Source of the DNA: Serpula lacrymans var. lacrymans S7.9
Lineage: Eukaryota; Basidiomycota; Agaricomycetes; Boletales; Serpulaceae
Direction: 5' to 3'
DNA length: 64,000 nt
Assembly: GCF_000218685.1 (NCBI RefSeq)
Contig: NW_006763291.1
Span: forward strand, 3,087,173-3,151,172
Positions 50,397 to 62,538 of this stretch are shown piece after piece (position 1 is the first letter of the stretch; the number at the start of each line of letters is the position of its first letter). The position numbers and the translations under genes are program-made. The notes under the pieces are model-generated. The model had not been told where the DNA came from, made no database searches, and saw only the letters and a program-made list of their open reading frames with translations.

Positions 50397-53300
50397 ATGG
50401 TCGCAAAAACACACAACACGCTCCCTTTTTCCCTTTTTCCCCGCCTCGGCTTCGGATCCAAAACAGCGTCCTCGCCTAGTCGTCGGCGCGATGTTGAAAA
50501 GCAGGATGACTGGTACATTCCCTACTATGGACCGTATGAGATGCCCAAGGATGTACCAATACCAGAACGAGATAGTTGGGGCGATCTCGTGGACAAGGAA
50601 GAGTTCGACGCCATTCTCGGCGACCAGGACCTCTTCCATCGGTACGGAGGTGGACTTGATAACGCGAACCCGTACGGTGCGACAACAGGCCGCGCCTCTT
50701 CTGTGGAAGAACACAGAAACCGCACCAGAAGCAGAGCATTATCTGACATGCACAACACTACTAGTTCTTCGAGTGCTATCGATCCCACCCGACATAGCAC
50801 TATAACACGCTCTCGCCGTTCGCAGACCACCACAGCGCGTATGCGTGTGCCTCCGCCATTGCCCTTAGACGCGGCGGGCGGCGTGGACGAATCGCCGATG
50901 CCACATCAGCGCTCGCCATCCAGTTATCAGCAAACCTTTTCCAGTGCAACTGCAGGTAGCGGTCGGACGAGTCTTGCCAGCTTGTTCTCGTTTAATGGAG
51001 CTAACAGGAAGTCTCCGCCCCCACCGATGCCATACGCATCACATGCGGGGCCTCCGACCTCACCTACCTCTCCCCGTGTTGTTCCCAAATCCCCAATGCG
51101 CCCCAAACTTCCCATAAAGCCCGTCGAAAATCGTCGTGCTAGTGGTCGCGCCTCGCAGGCAAGTGAGGATGACTACTATGACCTATGCTATTCCACTTTA
51201 CTTGCGACACCTAAAGCTCAACATGGCTTCCGTTCCAATGCTTCTGAGCACACTCCTTCCAGACAGAATTTATTGCGACACCCTGACAATGAGACATCTG
51301 AATACGATGAGTCGTCCGGGCATTCACCAAAGCCCAATTCACCTCCAGCGTCTCAACATTCCTTCCATCCCTATGCAAATACTTCTTACACTTCACCTCC
51401 TACCGCCCACAAGACGCTACGACATACATCTTCTGCCGCAATATACCGACCAAATGCTTCTGGATCTAGTGCAGGCCAATATAACTCTACTACACACCAT
51501 ACCGCGCCACCTCCATCTCGTCGATTGAAAATTCCTGTAGCTCAAAACGGGACCAACGGTTCGACCAATAACCCTCCACAGCTTAGATCCTCCATATCCA
51601 CTCCTAACCTCAACTCTAGTATGCGAGGTTCTACGCTAAGACCCGGTGTAAAACCACCATCCGTATCCCGAGGCATCGATAGGTGGTTTTCTGCCGAATC
51701 ATGGTGCGATGCCCTATTTTTTCCTCGGCCACGATTTAAGATCAAGGAAGGACCGAGCACACAAAGCGGTCGAAGCGGCCGGATTGTCAGCCCTCCCAGC
51801 ACACCTGTAGCAGGAAATCCCTCGACTCAGTTTGGCTATTCGTCTCTGAGGGAAAGAAAAACGTCTGCGCCTCAGAACCGAGATCGTGATGAAGGGAAGC
51901 CTCGGCATGTTGTAAAGTCACGGTCGGCAGCCGATCTTCTGTCTTCTCCAGGTGCAGGACCTTCCATGCCAGCGCCAAGATACCCAGGAAGCGCCGACCG
52001 TACACAAGAGAGAAGGCCAAGAAGCTTTTCTCAAAATCACGTCTTGTTGCCTACACCAGTTCCTTCTCTAACACAGTACGTCCAGTTTCAGACCTTAGCA
52101 CACAACTGTGAAAGCTAGTTTTCTCCCTTGCCTATAATCATTCTCTTATAAGTTGATTGGCTCACATCTTTCTTATCTAGAGTGTTAGAGGAAGGCGAAG
52201 CTTTACAAGAGCAGCGTAAAGCATGGCAAGAGCAAGCTTCGCGCTCAATGGGCAATAAACGCTCACGTTCACTATCTCGATTTCGCGCCAAGTCTTTGAC
52301 GAATCCTCGTTCTCGAGGTCATCACAAAGGTGATGGAAGCAAAATAGCGAACAACATCGATTTTCTCGCAACTCGGACCCTATTGGGCAATCAAAGTCTG
52401 GCACCAACGGTGACTATCACCGAGCCAGGCACGAACCCACCTACTTCACAATCACATTCTCGGGCTTATTCTCACTCTCATTCTCACAATACTTCTCATT
52501 CTCATTCTCATAGTACTGCTCAGTCTCATTCTCATTCTCATTCGCACTCTAACTCTCATTCTAATTCGCATACGCACTCACATTCACACTCTTTGACCCA
52601 TACGAGTTCACACAAATCTTCAAAAGGTTCACCCCGTCTGGGACATTCCCGCAACGAGTCATGGGGCAAGTCGGCCTTGAAGAAGGCAGGGGCACTTTGT
52701 GGCCTCAACCACAGTGACTCCTACAGTTCATCTATTGATGGACATGATGCTCCTCTAGATATAGCACTGAAGAGTGAAGTAACAAAGATCATCCGGCTCA
52801 AGGATCCAGCGCTCCCTGACGAAGGAAGCAAGGACTATGATCTACTCGCTGCCCCCAACGGTGTTTCTCCTGCCCCTAGTAGCGAAGGCGTAGGTATCGC
52901 GCTATCTTCCCCTCCTCCGTCCGATGATCATTCCAGAAATAACTGCGATCTGGAGTCCATCAGTATGCCAGGTCATCCCTATGCTCAAAGAGCGGTGTTT
53001 ACCCAGTATCACAATGCGCCACCTGTGCATGAACATGCAACTCATTCTCACAAAGGCTCTGAATACGCCGGGCCCCATCCATCAACACTGGAAGCGGCTT
53101 TCCCTCCCAATACAGCCACTAGCGATGTGTCTAAGAGGCATAGGCTACCGCCGCGAGCAGCCATGCCTCATCCATATGCGAATTTCGGACAAGATCCCAC
53201 GACTCCGCGCACGGGAGAAGATAGTCAATTTCCCCCATCTAATGCTGCAGATATTTCCGAGTATCGTGATAAAGCTTTCTCGACGAATGCGCATATATCG

Positions 53301-54665
53301 CTCACTAATCCAGAGTTTTCTAATTTCGGCGTGGGAGAAGCGCTTGTCTATGCTGTCCAGAAAACGGCGAGCAAAGGTAGTGGTTTAGGAGGTAGTGAAG
53401 AGCGAGGTATTGTGAATATGGAGAGGGTGAGGTCACGGGTTGCAGAACCTCCCAGTAAGGAGGTTTCGGATAAAGGGAAAGGGAGGGAGTTATCGCTTTC
53501 CGTCCTCCATATCGATAGCGGGTATCCTAGTGGACGTCCTATATTTCATTCGGACGAGTTTCCTTCCTCACCCACTCCTCTCACCAATTACCGCCGAACT
53601 CAGATGTCGAGTAGCATGGACAATATGCCCGAAGTGGCGTCGTCCTTCGATGATACTTTAACACGATTGATTTTGCCAGCACTTGCTAATGGAGATGATC
53701 TCGACGATTTCCGAGATTTGTTTTACAAACCACGCCCAAGAAACGTCTCAAGGACTCCTACCTCCGATGATCCCAGCAAAGGCATCCCCTCCGATGTCCA
53801 CAGTTCTCGCTCTGGGAGTGGTCTAACGAACCTGGTAAGGAAGTTGAGCGAGGAGCTCGAAGAACTCAAGGATGTTTCTTCGCCTTCAGCCGGTGCTTTA
53901 GATAGCGAGAGCCGTGGTGGACGGGAAGAGCAACAATCAGGGCATCCTTCTACTACTCAAGGCTTCTTTTTTTCTGACTTCTCCGGATCTCCCTCTTCTT
54001 CGCCAGTCCAAGCTGATGGCCCTTCACCCTTTCGTTTGCCTATACAAAAGGACAGGGTGCCACCCGGTGCCCCAGACGCAAATATACCTGAAGATGTTGA
54101 ATCCTCCCGAGCATCTTCCATCTTGGAAAGAGCCAACGAGGAAAACGACACTTTCGGTAAGTGCCGTCGAATACATTGATTAATGAAGCGGACTGACTGG
54201 CTTCCTTTAGGTGTTCCCATCCGAGTCGGTCAAATTGCGGCGATGGCTACTTCTCCAGTATCGTTTAGTCCGCATCGCGTCTCAAGCCAATTGTCGATTA
54301 TAGGAGGCGAGGCTGCGCACACAGGTCCAACTAGTCAAACATTCACGCCAAGGTCTGGACGAAACAGCTTGCACCCCCATTCTGCCGAACCTCTTCGCTC
54401 CAGCTACGCAACCAGCACAACGGATCTGTCTCGCATGTCGGGTCTTTCGGACTTTCCAGTCCCTCCCGCGCAGGTCAATTTGACATCTGCGCACATGTCT
54501 ATCCTTCAGGGGTATTTCGAAAGTGTGGCGCGGCAAAGTGGCGATCCTACGGAAACTCGGGCGACCTCTCGGATCCGTAGCGGACACCGCGATAGCCATC
54601 GCACGACCTTTGGTGGAAGTGAGGATATGGATATAATCACACAAGTCCATGCGGCTGAGACGTGA
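50397..54665 (+). CDS. Large disordered Ser/Pro/His-rich protein, function unknown
   Basis: Not recognised. Three exons: 50397 to about 52090, about 52181-54155, and about 54212-54665. They are joined by consensus introns (ACACA|gtacgt...tctag and TTCG|gtaagt...tttag). The start codon is ATG at 50397 (MVAKTHNTLPFSLFPRLGFG). The N-terminal part has an ordered-looking block, KQDDWYIPYYGPYEMPKDVP then DSWGDLVDKEEFDAIL, likely the conserved core. The rest is low-complexity Ser/Pro. Notable are a basic RS stretch (NKRSRSLSRFRAKSL), a His-Ser repeat (about 52440-52620) and a short coiled segment (NLVRKLSEELEELKD, about 53830). No transmembrane helix or signal peptide. About 1,370 aa. A cytosolic scaffold or signalling-related role is possible but only a guess. 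Confidence 0.8.
52450..52610 (+). repeat. Coding (CAY TCN)n hexanucleotide repeat
   Basis: Runs of CATTCTCATTCT-type units inside the disordered protein encode alternating His-Ser with occasional Thr, Asn and Gln replacements. Codon changes between units show it is not freshly expanded. Confidence 0.85.
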
Positions 54666-55357
54666 CTGTTTGTCTGTGTAACATCATGGGACTTTTTTGC
54701 TCCTGCGGACATTTATCTTATACATTATTGCTTATAATATTGTTGATGTTGCACTATATCTAGACTTGTGATCAGTTCCTAGTCTCCCTTGCTGACCCTA
54801 ATCAATATTACAGTCGCTTGATATATGTGAACAAGGTCTACTGTGTCTTGAGAGGTCTACACATGCATCACGTGTTACGGAAAAATGCTCCATGTGAATA
54901 TCTAGGAACGGCTGTGGACGAGCCTAGTAAATATCTGAGAAAGTGTATTCAAGTATTGAGCGTAATATCTTAGTCCCACTAGATCCAAATAACTGGATGG
55001 CAGTGTGTGCGGTCTGCATTCTGCGAGCCTCTTTTTGGGATGCACCACATGCACATAGCATCTCCCAGTTCAGTCTCTGGATCCCGCCAATCTTCACCGA
55101 GGGGCCCACGAGAAAGTCAATTCACGGGGGCGTCTTTCGTGACAGATGGCTCACTTCACACATAATATACCATAGCACTTGTTAGAAATGTAATATATTA
55201 CAATGGTTGCAATCATCGAGATATCATAGCAGCTATCGTGGCGTAAGAAGCACATCGTTTTATTGTGAAGTGTATGCAGAGACGCTGTTCCAGAATCTAC
55301 ACGTTGAATGCGCAAATTAAGCACAGTTTGAAATATGGATGAATATATCAAGGACAC
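54666..55357. other. Convergent intergenic region
   Basis: About 690 bp between the stop of the disordered-protein gene (+) and the stop of the esterase (-). AT-rich, likely two 3' UTRs. A CACGTG at 54869-54874 is not near any start codon. No gene seen. Confidence 0.5.
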
Positions 55358-57688
55358 TTACGCGCATCGCTGAAGTAGAGCACTATCCGTAATTGTGGTT
55401 TGTACAACCGGTGCACCTGCTTCAGTCTCGTTAAATAACATCTCTGTATTGTTGGCGCTCCATGCGTTCCAGAGAGGTGTGATGTTTGACGCGTCGAACT
55501 TGGAATTTGGATCGAGTGATTCCGCGACTGCAATGAATGATTGCGAGAACGCAGTGATAAATTGAGCATTGTTGTACGCTGGACTCTGCCTTTCAAAGCA
55601 GCGTCATAGGAGCCGTTTATTAAATTCGTATAATCTGAACACAGTCGAGCACTTACGATGTGTAATAATACGCCACATCCTCGCCGTGAACACCAGGAGG
55701 GATAGCAAACTCTCCCTACGAAGGTCAGATACCGCTGTTCAAAGAAAAACAGCAAAAAATATACCTTCCACGAACGACTTCCGAAAGCTTGAAGCAAGTA
55801 ATAAGTCGGGCAAATAAATATGGCTAGAAATAAAAGCGTTAGAGCAGAAATAGTCTTAAGAATGTGTTCATCGCACATTCGCCCATAGCTCCGATAGCTT
55901 GTTCAAGCGCCGTCCCTATGCTTCCGTATTGTTGAGCTGCTCCTGCAGCCTGCGCAGGCCCGAAATCAGGGAACAACGTTGTCACATAGTCACTGATGTT
56001 GGCGTTCCAATTGCTCTCCACAAAAACAGTGCCCTCAAAGGTGTTTGTTACAGCCAGGAGGACTTCCTACAGATGAAGATTATTTCAACAAGGTCGTCAG
56101 ACAGCGAGGGAAATAAGCTTACTCCATTCAATTGCCCCTTGCCAATGGTTACGGTTGGTCTCTCTACGATGAACGTGCCATCAACGACAGGGACAAAGAC
56201 AAATGTACCGAAAAATCCGTTCAAATTAATGTTAGTGTTGATGGTTTCGAGGACGCTGATATCGGCGTTGCGAAGGCAAGAAAGGGTATCGGCGCTCGAG
56301 GTGCAGCTGTGGGTTGGGTATGAACACGGCATGCATCGCCTCATGAAACACTAGCAGCAGGACGTGGAGACGAACCTTGTCTGCGAGACAACTTCGCTGT
56401 ACAACATCTATAAGAACAAATGTGAAACGGTGTACGATGATCACATAAGGGCTGCCTCACTTCAGGAATTGGATCACTGTAGTTGTACTGGGAAGGCAAA
56501 AAAGTAGAACTTGTCATGACAGCTCGGAAAAGTGGCGGCTGCGTATTCCCTCCGTTGGCAACGATGTGTTGCAAAACGGAACCGGCACCTAATCAATGAT
56601 ATAAGCATGATAGTATAAACTTTGTTCTGGTGGAACAGTGTTAGCTGTAAGACATACCAGCAGATTCACCCCAGATAGTGACCTTTGTAGGATCTCCTCC
56701 GAAAGTATTGATCTAGAATAACATTTATAAATGGACAAGCTGGGACAAATAAGATATACTGCTACTGACGTGGCTCTGGACCCATTGAAGAGCATAGTTT
56801 TGGTCCACTAAAGCATACCATGAGGTCAGCGCTTAGCGCCCATGCACCTCAAAATGTATCAAAACTTACAAAGACCCGCGTTCAAAGCACCGTTCGCTTT
56901 AACAGCAGCACCGGGTAAGAAACCTATTTCCCGTCCCAAACAATCGGACAAAGAATAGTTTGAAAGGAGTATGCACACATACCAAGAAGGCCTAGACGGT
57001 ACTGAATGACAACCACAATGACTCCATTTTTTGAATCTTGAACTAAATCTGCACCATTGAACATACTTGCACTTTGAGATATGTAGCTGAAAACAAGCAT
57101 CATAAGGCTCTTCTCGTATCAGGTGAGCCATTTAAGATCCGTACCCTCCTCCATGGATCCATACGATGACTGGCAAACCGCCAGGGGCGGGTGCTGCCGG
57201 TAAACTCCCAGGAACATACACGCTAGAAACGTGGATTAAAAGTTGTACGAACGTACATAAATCGCGCCCTACTTCAAGAACAAGCAGTCTTCAGACTGAA
57301 CTACATCGCGCTTGCTGACCGTGTTGCTTCCTAGAGGATTCGTCGGTCCAGTCCCAGTTGGAGCCTGATAACATTCGTTCGGTTCCACGGTAGCCTGTTG
57401 AATTCCTGTTACATTAGCGGGAGGTTGTGGAGCCTGCCATCGCAGATCACCTAAATGGAATCAGCTTAGGTATGAAAAGGGGTGGAACGGAAGCGTACCA
57501 GTGGGAGGCGCCGCAAAGCGCATACCCAGAAAGGTCGAGATATTGGTCGTTGAATCGACATACCCTTGGTATTGAGCATAGCCTAGATCGACAACAGGGG
57601 CAGACAAAGTAGCTTCTACTGGCGATGCCAGCCCTCGGATGGCCAAAATTGCCTGCAATAGAGCATATAGATAGGGTTTTCTGTGCAT
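55358..57688 (-). CDS. Secreted type-B carboxylesterase/lipase
   Basis: Alpha/beta-hydrolase that cleaves carboxylic esters, of the fungal lipase/cholinesterase-like group. The start at 57688 gives MHRKPYLYALLQAILAIRGL and then ASPVEA, a short signal peptide with likely cleavage after ASP/VEA. Motifs in order: FLGMRFAAPPTG (about 57500), SEDCLFLNVYVPG (about 57290), VIVWIHGGG as oxyanion hole (about 57160), GVIVVVIQYRLGLLGFLPG, INTFGGDPTKVTIWGESAG with the nucleophile Ser in GESAG (about 56670), and GVHGEDVAYYYT with the catalytic His (about 55690). The C-terminus is TDSALLQRCA with the stop at 55358-55360. About twelve short introns. The catalytic Ser and His are intact; the acid residue was not pinned down. 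Substrate unknown. Confidence 0.9.
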
Positions 57689-59645
57689 CGTGAAAACGCG
57701 AATACGTAACTCAGATCAATGGAAACAGCCAGAGATGTGAGTAGCTTTCAAACGCTCATAGAAAGATCCACTGCTGTGCGATATATGTTGCTCGGTTACT
57801 GCGGGATTAATTCCATGTCATGACTGCCCAAGGAACGACCTTGTGGACGACGGCAACATGGGACTTTTTTGGCCGCAATAATGTGTTATAAAGAGCCAAA
57901 GACTAGAGATCGGAGTGCGTTATGGATCACGAGAAGTATCACGAGACCTTGCAAAGGTTGGCGACGTGCCTCTCGCATGGTGGTGTTGTCAGAAGCATAG
58001 GTCAGCTTCAATCCTCCAGTCGAAACGACGCATATGCATTGCATGAGGAAGTCAGTCCCGAGTCTCGCTCCCTACGAGGGCCATCCTCAGATTGCACTGA
58101 TAAAGAGTTTCCATGCATTACTTGTTGTGCACGCGGGCCGTTTCATCGGAGCTCGCGGTCACGAGACAAATCGTAAGGAGATCCGCAAAAACTTCGGGGA
58201 TGAGTTTGTTTCTATTTTGTCGACGGTGTCGCATTCAATTGTTTTGACAGAAATCCAGACCGTAATTCATAGACAGTATGTGTACTGCAGATATAAATCT
58301 GAGTTGTATGTGCAGAACACAGGAGTGCCGCACGTTGTTATTCAGCGAATCCAAAGTGTGATGTACCTTGTCTTTTGCCCTTGGGAATGAACTTCATGTA
58401 GGAGTTGTGGGGAAATTCCAGAAGTATTGTTTATTAGATGATGAACTGTGAACCAAACTGGCCCTGAGTCAGGGCGCGTCGTTTACTTGGAGTCGGTGTG
58501 GGAACTTCACAATCCTCGACGCCATCAACTGAGCCATTGAGAATACTATATGTATTAGCAATACATCTAGCAGCACTGTGACAACAATTGGACCGAACCA
58601 TGGTTGACTCGGACTAGCACAGAACGCCCAACTAGAAAATCCGGTGACAGGCAGAATTTGTGCATATGCTCGTCTCAAAACCAACAGAAGTAGAACACCT
58701 TGCGAGTCTCGCTATCATCTTCGCTACTGGGCTAGCTTGCAGCCTTGCAAGGGTCGGACGTAGTGGTTTACAGTCAGACTGGTAGCTAGTGTTCAAGTTC
58801 TGAGTCTGGTCGAAGTCATGGTGCGGTTCCGTCAAAGTGTGACTAAACATCACCGTAGTCACGTGGTTGTGACACATGACATTCCAAATCGCCTCGACAT
58901 GCTGCATCCTCGTGTCGTCGCGATGACCTATATAGCTCTGGCTGCCAGGTTTAAGGTTATGCTCTACTTGAATCCCCACACACCTACATGCCCCATAACG
59001 ACCTGAATGCGAAGCCAGAATCGCATATACACTCATAGGATCCAAAAGTTCGCTTGAAAAGCACTTTTTAGCCAGTAATCGCGACGAATCTTCAACTTGC
59101 ACCGTCAACACCATCGCACCGCAGTTGATTGAAGTGGTAGGGACCACTGGTGCCCAAGAATTTCAAGCTTGAGGTGAGAATTATTATTATATCGTAAATG
59201 AGAGTGGGTATCAGCATCTGCCACACAACACTATCACTGACATGCGGCCCAAGTACTCGGTGAGTGCCACTCTGAACTTGGAAGTTCGCGTTACTCCTTC
59301 GCCCGAACGGCACAGGATGTTCTTTTCTATAATCTTCTCGAGTAACGAACTCGAAAAAGATTATACATAAGCACTTTCAAAGCTCTTGCCGTCCGAACAT
59401 TGAGTGGTGTTAGGAGCTCGTGCTAAGGTCACAAAGTCGATTTGAGTCTTCGTTTGCCTGTCTCACAGAAGGAATCGAGACGCGAATATTGCATGATGAT
59501 TTCAATGCATGTTACAATTAAACGAATTGATATACAAAATTACGGTAAAGCACACGATTTCCAGATGAGTACATTTCTGCGATCGCATCCAAATCATTCC
59601 GTCCATTCATCCCTTCATGAAAACAATATAACAAACCTAACATAC
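57689..59645. other. Intergenic 2 kb, no supported gene
   Basis: Between the esterase start and the repeat-protein stop, both on the minus strand. Open frames of 118 codons (+, 58034-58390) and 171 codons (-, 58632-59147) occur, but neither shows domain, composition or splice support. A near-perfect hairpin lies at 59328-59365. Confidence 0.45.
59328..59365. repeat. Short inverted repeat / hairpin
   Basis: Arm TATAATCTTCTCGAGT (59328-59343), loop AACGA, and arm ACTCGAAAAAGATTATA (59349-59365) can pair except for a small internal bulge. It is intergenic, about 280 bp beyond the stop of the repeat-protein gene. Confidence 0.75.
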
Positions 59646-61505
59646 TCAATACACACTCGATCCAGGTCCTTGGGGAGCATTCGCTCCGGGCCCAATCAGA
59701 TTTTCGTCGGTGCCTGACTGATTAGTTCCAGCAGGAGTCCGGGGTAGCTCCTTGCCCGATCCTTGGTAACCCTCTCCTTGCACTTGTCCTTGAAACTCTT
59801 GCAGACCTCCCTGCTGACTTCCTGGCTTATCATACGAAGACCCGAACGTGTCTTGCTTCGCTCGTCCTCCAGCACCATGATCGCTACTCTGTGCTCCTCC
59901 CAGATTTAGTTGGCCCAGACCCTGTTGAATCTCGGTGGTCCCCTGACCACCATGGCGTGTACGATCGTAACCACTCTGTACGAACCCGTCTCCATGACTG
60001 CCAGTCTGTGCGGCACCTACGTCGGGATGAGGTTGTTTAATCTCTGTGGTCCCTTCACCTCCATGGCGTGTACGATCGTAGCCACTCTGCACGAACTCAT
60101 CTTCATGACTGCCAGTCTGCGCAGCCCCAACATCTGGACGAGGTGGTTGAATCTCTGTGCTTCCCTGACCTCCATAGCGTGTACGCTCGTAACCACTCTG
60201 AACGAACCCATCTCCGTGACCGCCAGTCTGAGCGGCACCAACATCAGGACCTTCCTGCTGCTGCTGACCGGTGTGCTTGTCGTACTCATGCAACGCGCCT
60301 GCACCTAACCCGGCTGCACCAGCTCCTGCAGCAGCGTTACGACCATAATGATGGTCACTAGCTTGGTTGTGAGGAAATTGCTGCTGTTGCTGCCCTCCCT
60401 GCGTGGAACTATTGTACGCTTTTTGTGTGTAACCGTTTTCTGCCTGACCTTGTCCACTCTGCGTAGCGCCAGGATCCTCATGCTTGTCGTACTCGTGCAC
60501 TGCTCCAGCGCCTAATCCTGCAGCTCCGACTCCTGCAGCAGCATCGCGCCCGTAATTATGATCACCGGCCTGGTTGCGAGTAGAAGGAGCTTGCTGATCC
60601 TGATCCTGTCCCCCCTGTCTGGTGCTATCATAGGCGCTTTGCACGTATCCATCCCCATGCCGGCCACTCTGTGCCGCTTCAACTCCGCCGTTCCCGCCTT
60701 GGTTCTGGTTCTTCTGCTCATGCTTGTCGTACTCGTGCACGGCCCCAGCGCCAAGACCTGCCGCGGCTACTCCTCCGGCAGCATCGCGTCCATAGTGGTG
60801 AGTATCTTGTCCTTGCGTTTGTGATTGGGCTTGGTGTCCAGTGGCGCTTGCAACATTTGGTGAGGTTTGGTTACCGCTGCCATGGCCGGATTGAGTATTG
60901 CCGGTGGTCGTACGAGCTCCAGGACCAGCTGCGTCTCCATAACCCGTTCCACCAGTCATGCCAGGGCCTGTCACGCCAGCACCTGCAGCCGTAGCAGCGG
61001 CTCCTGAGCCCACTCCCCCCACCCCGGCTCCGGCTCCCGTTCCTAAACCTGCTGTCGTTGTAGTAGTACCCGTGCCAGTGGCTCCTGCGTTTGTAGCGCG
61101 TGCAGCTTCAGGATTGAACTGCCCTTTGAGACGGGCGAGACCTTCTGTGATTTCGGCACGTCCTTTGGTGGCCACGCTATCGTTTTTAATCTCGCCTTTC
61201 TGCGAGCTGGCGGCTGTATCTGCAGCTCCCATAGTCGTGCCACGGAGGTTCTCGCCGATTCCTGTAAGTAAAGGGTGGTAAGTCAGCCACGAATAGAGAT
61301 AGGTTCGGAGCGGGTATATGCGCACCATGTGCGAGCTGCCAAGCACCTCTGTGAGTCAGAATGATTCATTAGCCCCAAGTTCACGAATCGTATGGGTAAA
61401 GAAGACGCACTTGATCTTATTCCCGATCTTTCCTCCGCCGTTCCCTGTTCCAGCGCCTGTCGTAGGCGCCGTTGTGTCTGAAGTGTTATTCACGTTGCTG
61501 GTCAT
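59646..61505 (-). CDS. Gly/Ala/Gln-rich repeat protein, conserved N-terminal domain, function unknown
   Basis: The start at 61505 (MTSNVNNTSDTTAPTTGAGT) is followed by two introns whose removal gives KIKGAWQLAHGIGENLRGTT, then MGAADTAASSQKGEIKNDSV and RAEITEGLARLKGQF. This N-terminal block is of a kind seen at the start of small, stress-associated hydrophilic fungal proteins (family recalled only loosely). The remainder is low-complexity. A Gly-Ala-Thr stretch is followed by three copies of a block like HYGRDAAAGVGAAGLGAGAV and HEYDKHE. Then come three 37-residue tandem copies containing DVGAAQTG, FVQSGYDRTR and GGQGTTEI. It ends QGPGSSVY at 59646. No membrane helix or signal peptide. A hydrophilin or LEA-like protective role is a guess from composition. 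Confidence 0.75.
59930..60262 (-). repeat. Three tandem 111-bp coding repeats
   Basis: The plus-strand marker GTGTACG recurs at 59957, 60068 and 60179, exactly 111 bp apart (37 codons). The copies differ by scattered substitutions that keep the frame. A more diverged relative occurs further upstream in the same gene. Confidence 0.85.
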
Positions 61506-62538
61506 AGTCGTGCTGTGGTATTGGTTCTGCGTGGGGATTTTCCAAACAAGCCCGAGCTCTTTATATACTCCCTGAGTTGTCCATAGTACAAGGTGCGATG
61601 ACGCGTGTATGCGTTCATCGAGGACAAGTCATTGGTGCGAATTTGGAAACCGGGCGGGACTCGTCGACGGAGTGGGAGGAGATGACGATGATGCAACCGA
61701 AGGAATATAGATTAGATAGCAGGATTTAGGTAAGATCTTTGTTCGGTCGGCGGTGGCGGTGCGATAAGATAAGATTCTGATCGACGCGCGTGAGAACTGC
61801 GAACTGCTGTTTCGGGCTCACCGGCCGATTCTCGCATCGTCTCTTGGGTACCATCAACCGCAGCTTATGCTCTGGCTCTTTGTAACAACAAATCGCTGGG
61901 GCGCCGCCGTGGCTACACCCATCTGCCTGATCATATCAATGTTCCTTGTCGGCAGACCACCACGGGGTAGAGCATAGAGGCGGGGATCACTGCGGGGGGA
62001 CCTGGTTTCGTTAGGATACTACAATATGATATTCTTTTTGGCTAAGCACAACAAGAGCGATACGAAAGCGACGACACTGCTAGCTACTAGTACTGAATCC
62101 CAGTACACTAATTCTACAAATCCTTTGGTTGTTTGATGGTGTTAATGAAAAGTACAAGTAAAGAATAAAAAACAGTCATAAAGAGGCGGGCAAAGAAGGG
62201 AAGAAGGGGAGTGGTACACTGGCTCTACATATTCTTCGGGTTTTCTTTGGCGGCGATAATGGTGGCGGGGGTATAACTAACTAATAAAAAAAAGTCATAA
62301 AAAGGTAGGCAAAGGGAAGTGGCCGAGGAAGGCGAAAAAGGCGGCGAATAATGAAGAAATAATTGAAGGGCAACGAAGGCGAAAGTAAAGTACAATAATA
62401 ACAGAGTCCAACCTCCTCTCATCGAATTAGTCTGCGCCGGTGCGCACCAGGGAAGTCCATATGTATATGTTCTACAAAAAGAAAATCGTTATGCTCGTGT
62501 CTCGTCGTCATCGTACACACTGATCGGCAGTCTCAATA
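61506..62538. other. Intergenic, with a diverged direct repeat
   Basis: About 1 kb upstream of the repeat-protein gene. An A-rich unit containing AGTCATAAAGAGGCGGGCAA (62164-62203) recurs in diverged form at 62283-62319. ACGCGT occurs near 61600. No gene recognised. Confidence 0.5.

Noticed and set aside
54869..54874. CACGTG E-box
   Set aside because: It lies between two convergent stop codons, not in a promoter; about fifteen CACGTG are expected by chance in 64 kb.
58034..58390. Possible small gene of 118 codons (+)
   Set aside because: No recognised domain, biased composition or supporting intron; length is within reach of chance.
58632..59147. Possible gene of 171 codons (-)
   Set aside because: Composition looks random and rich in Cys and His, without motif; no intron or promoter support.
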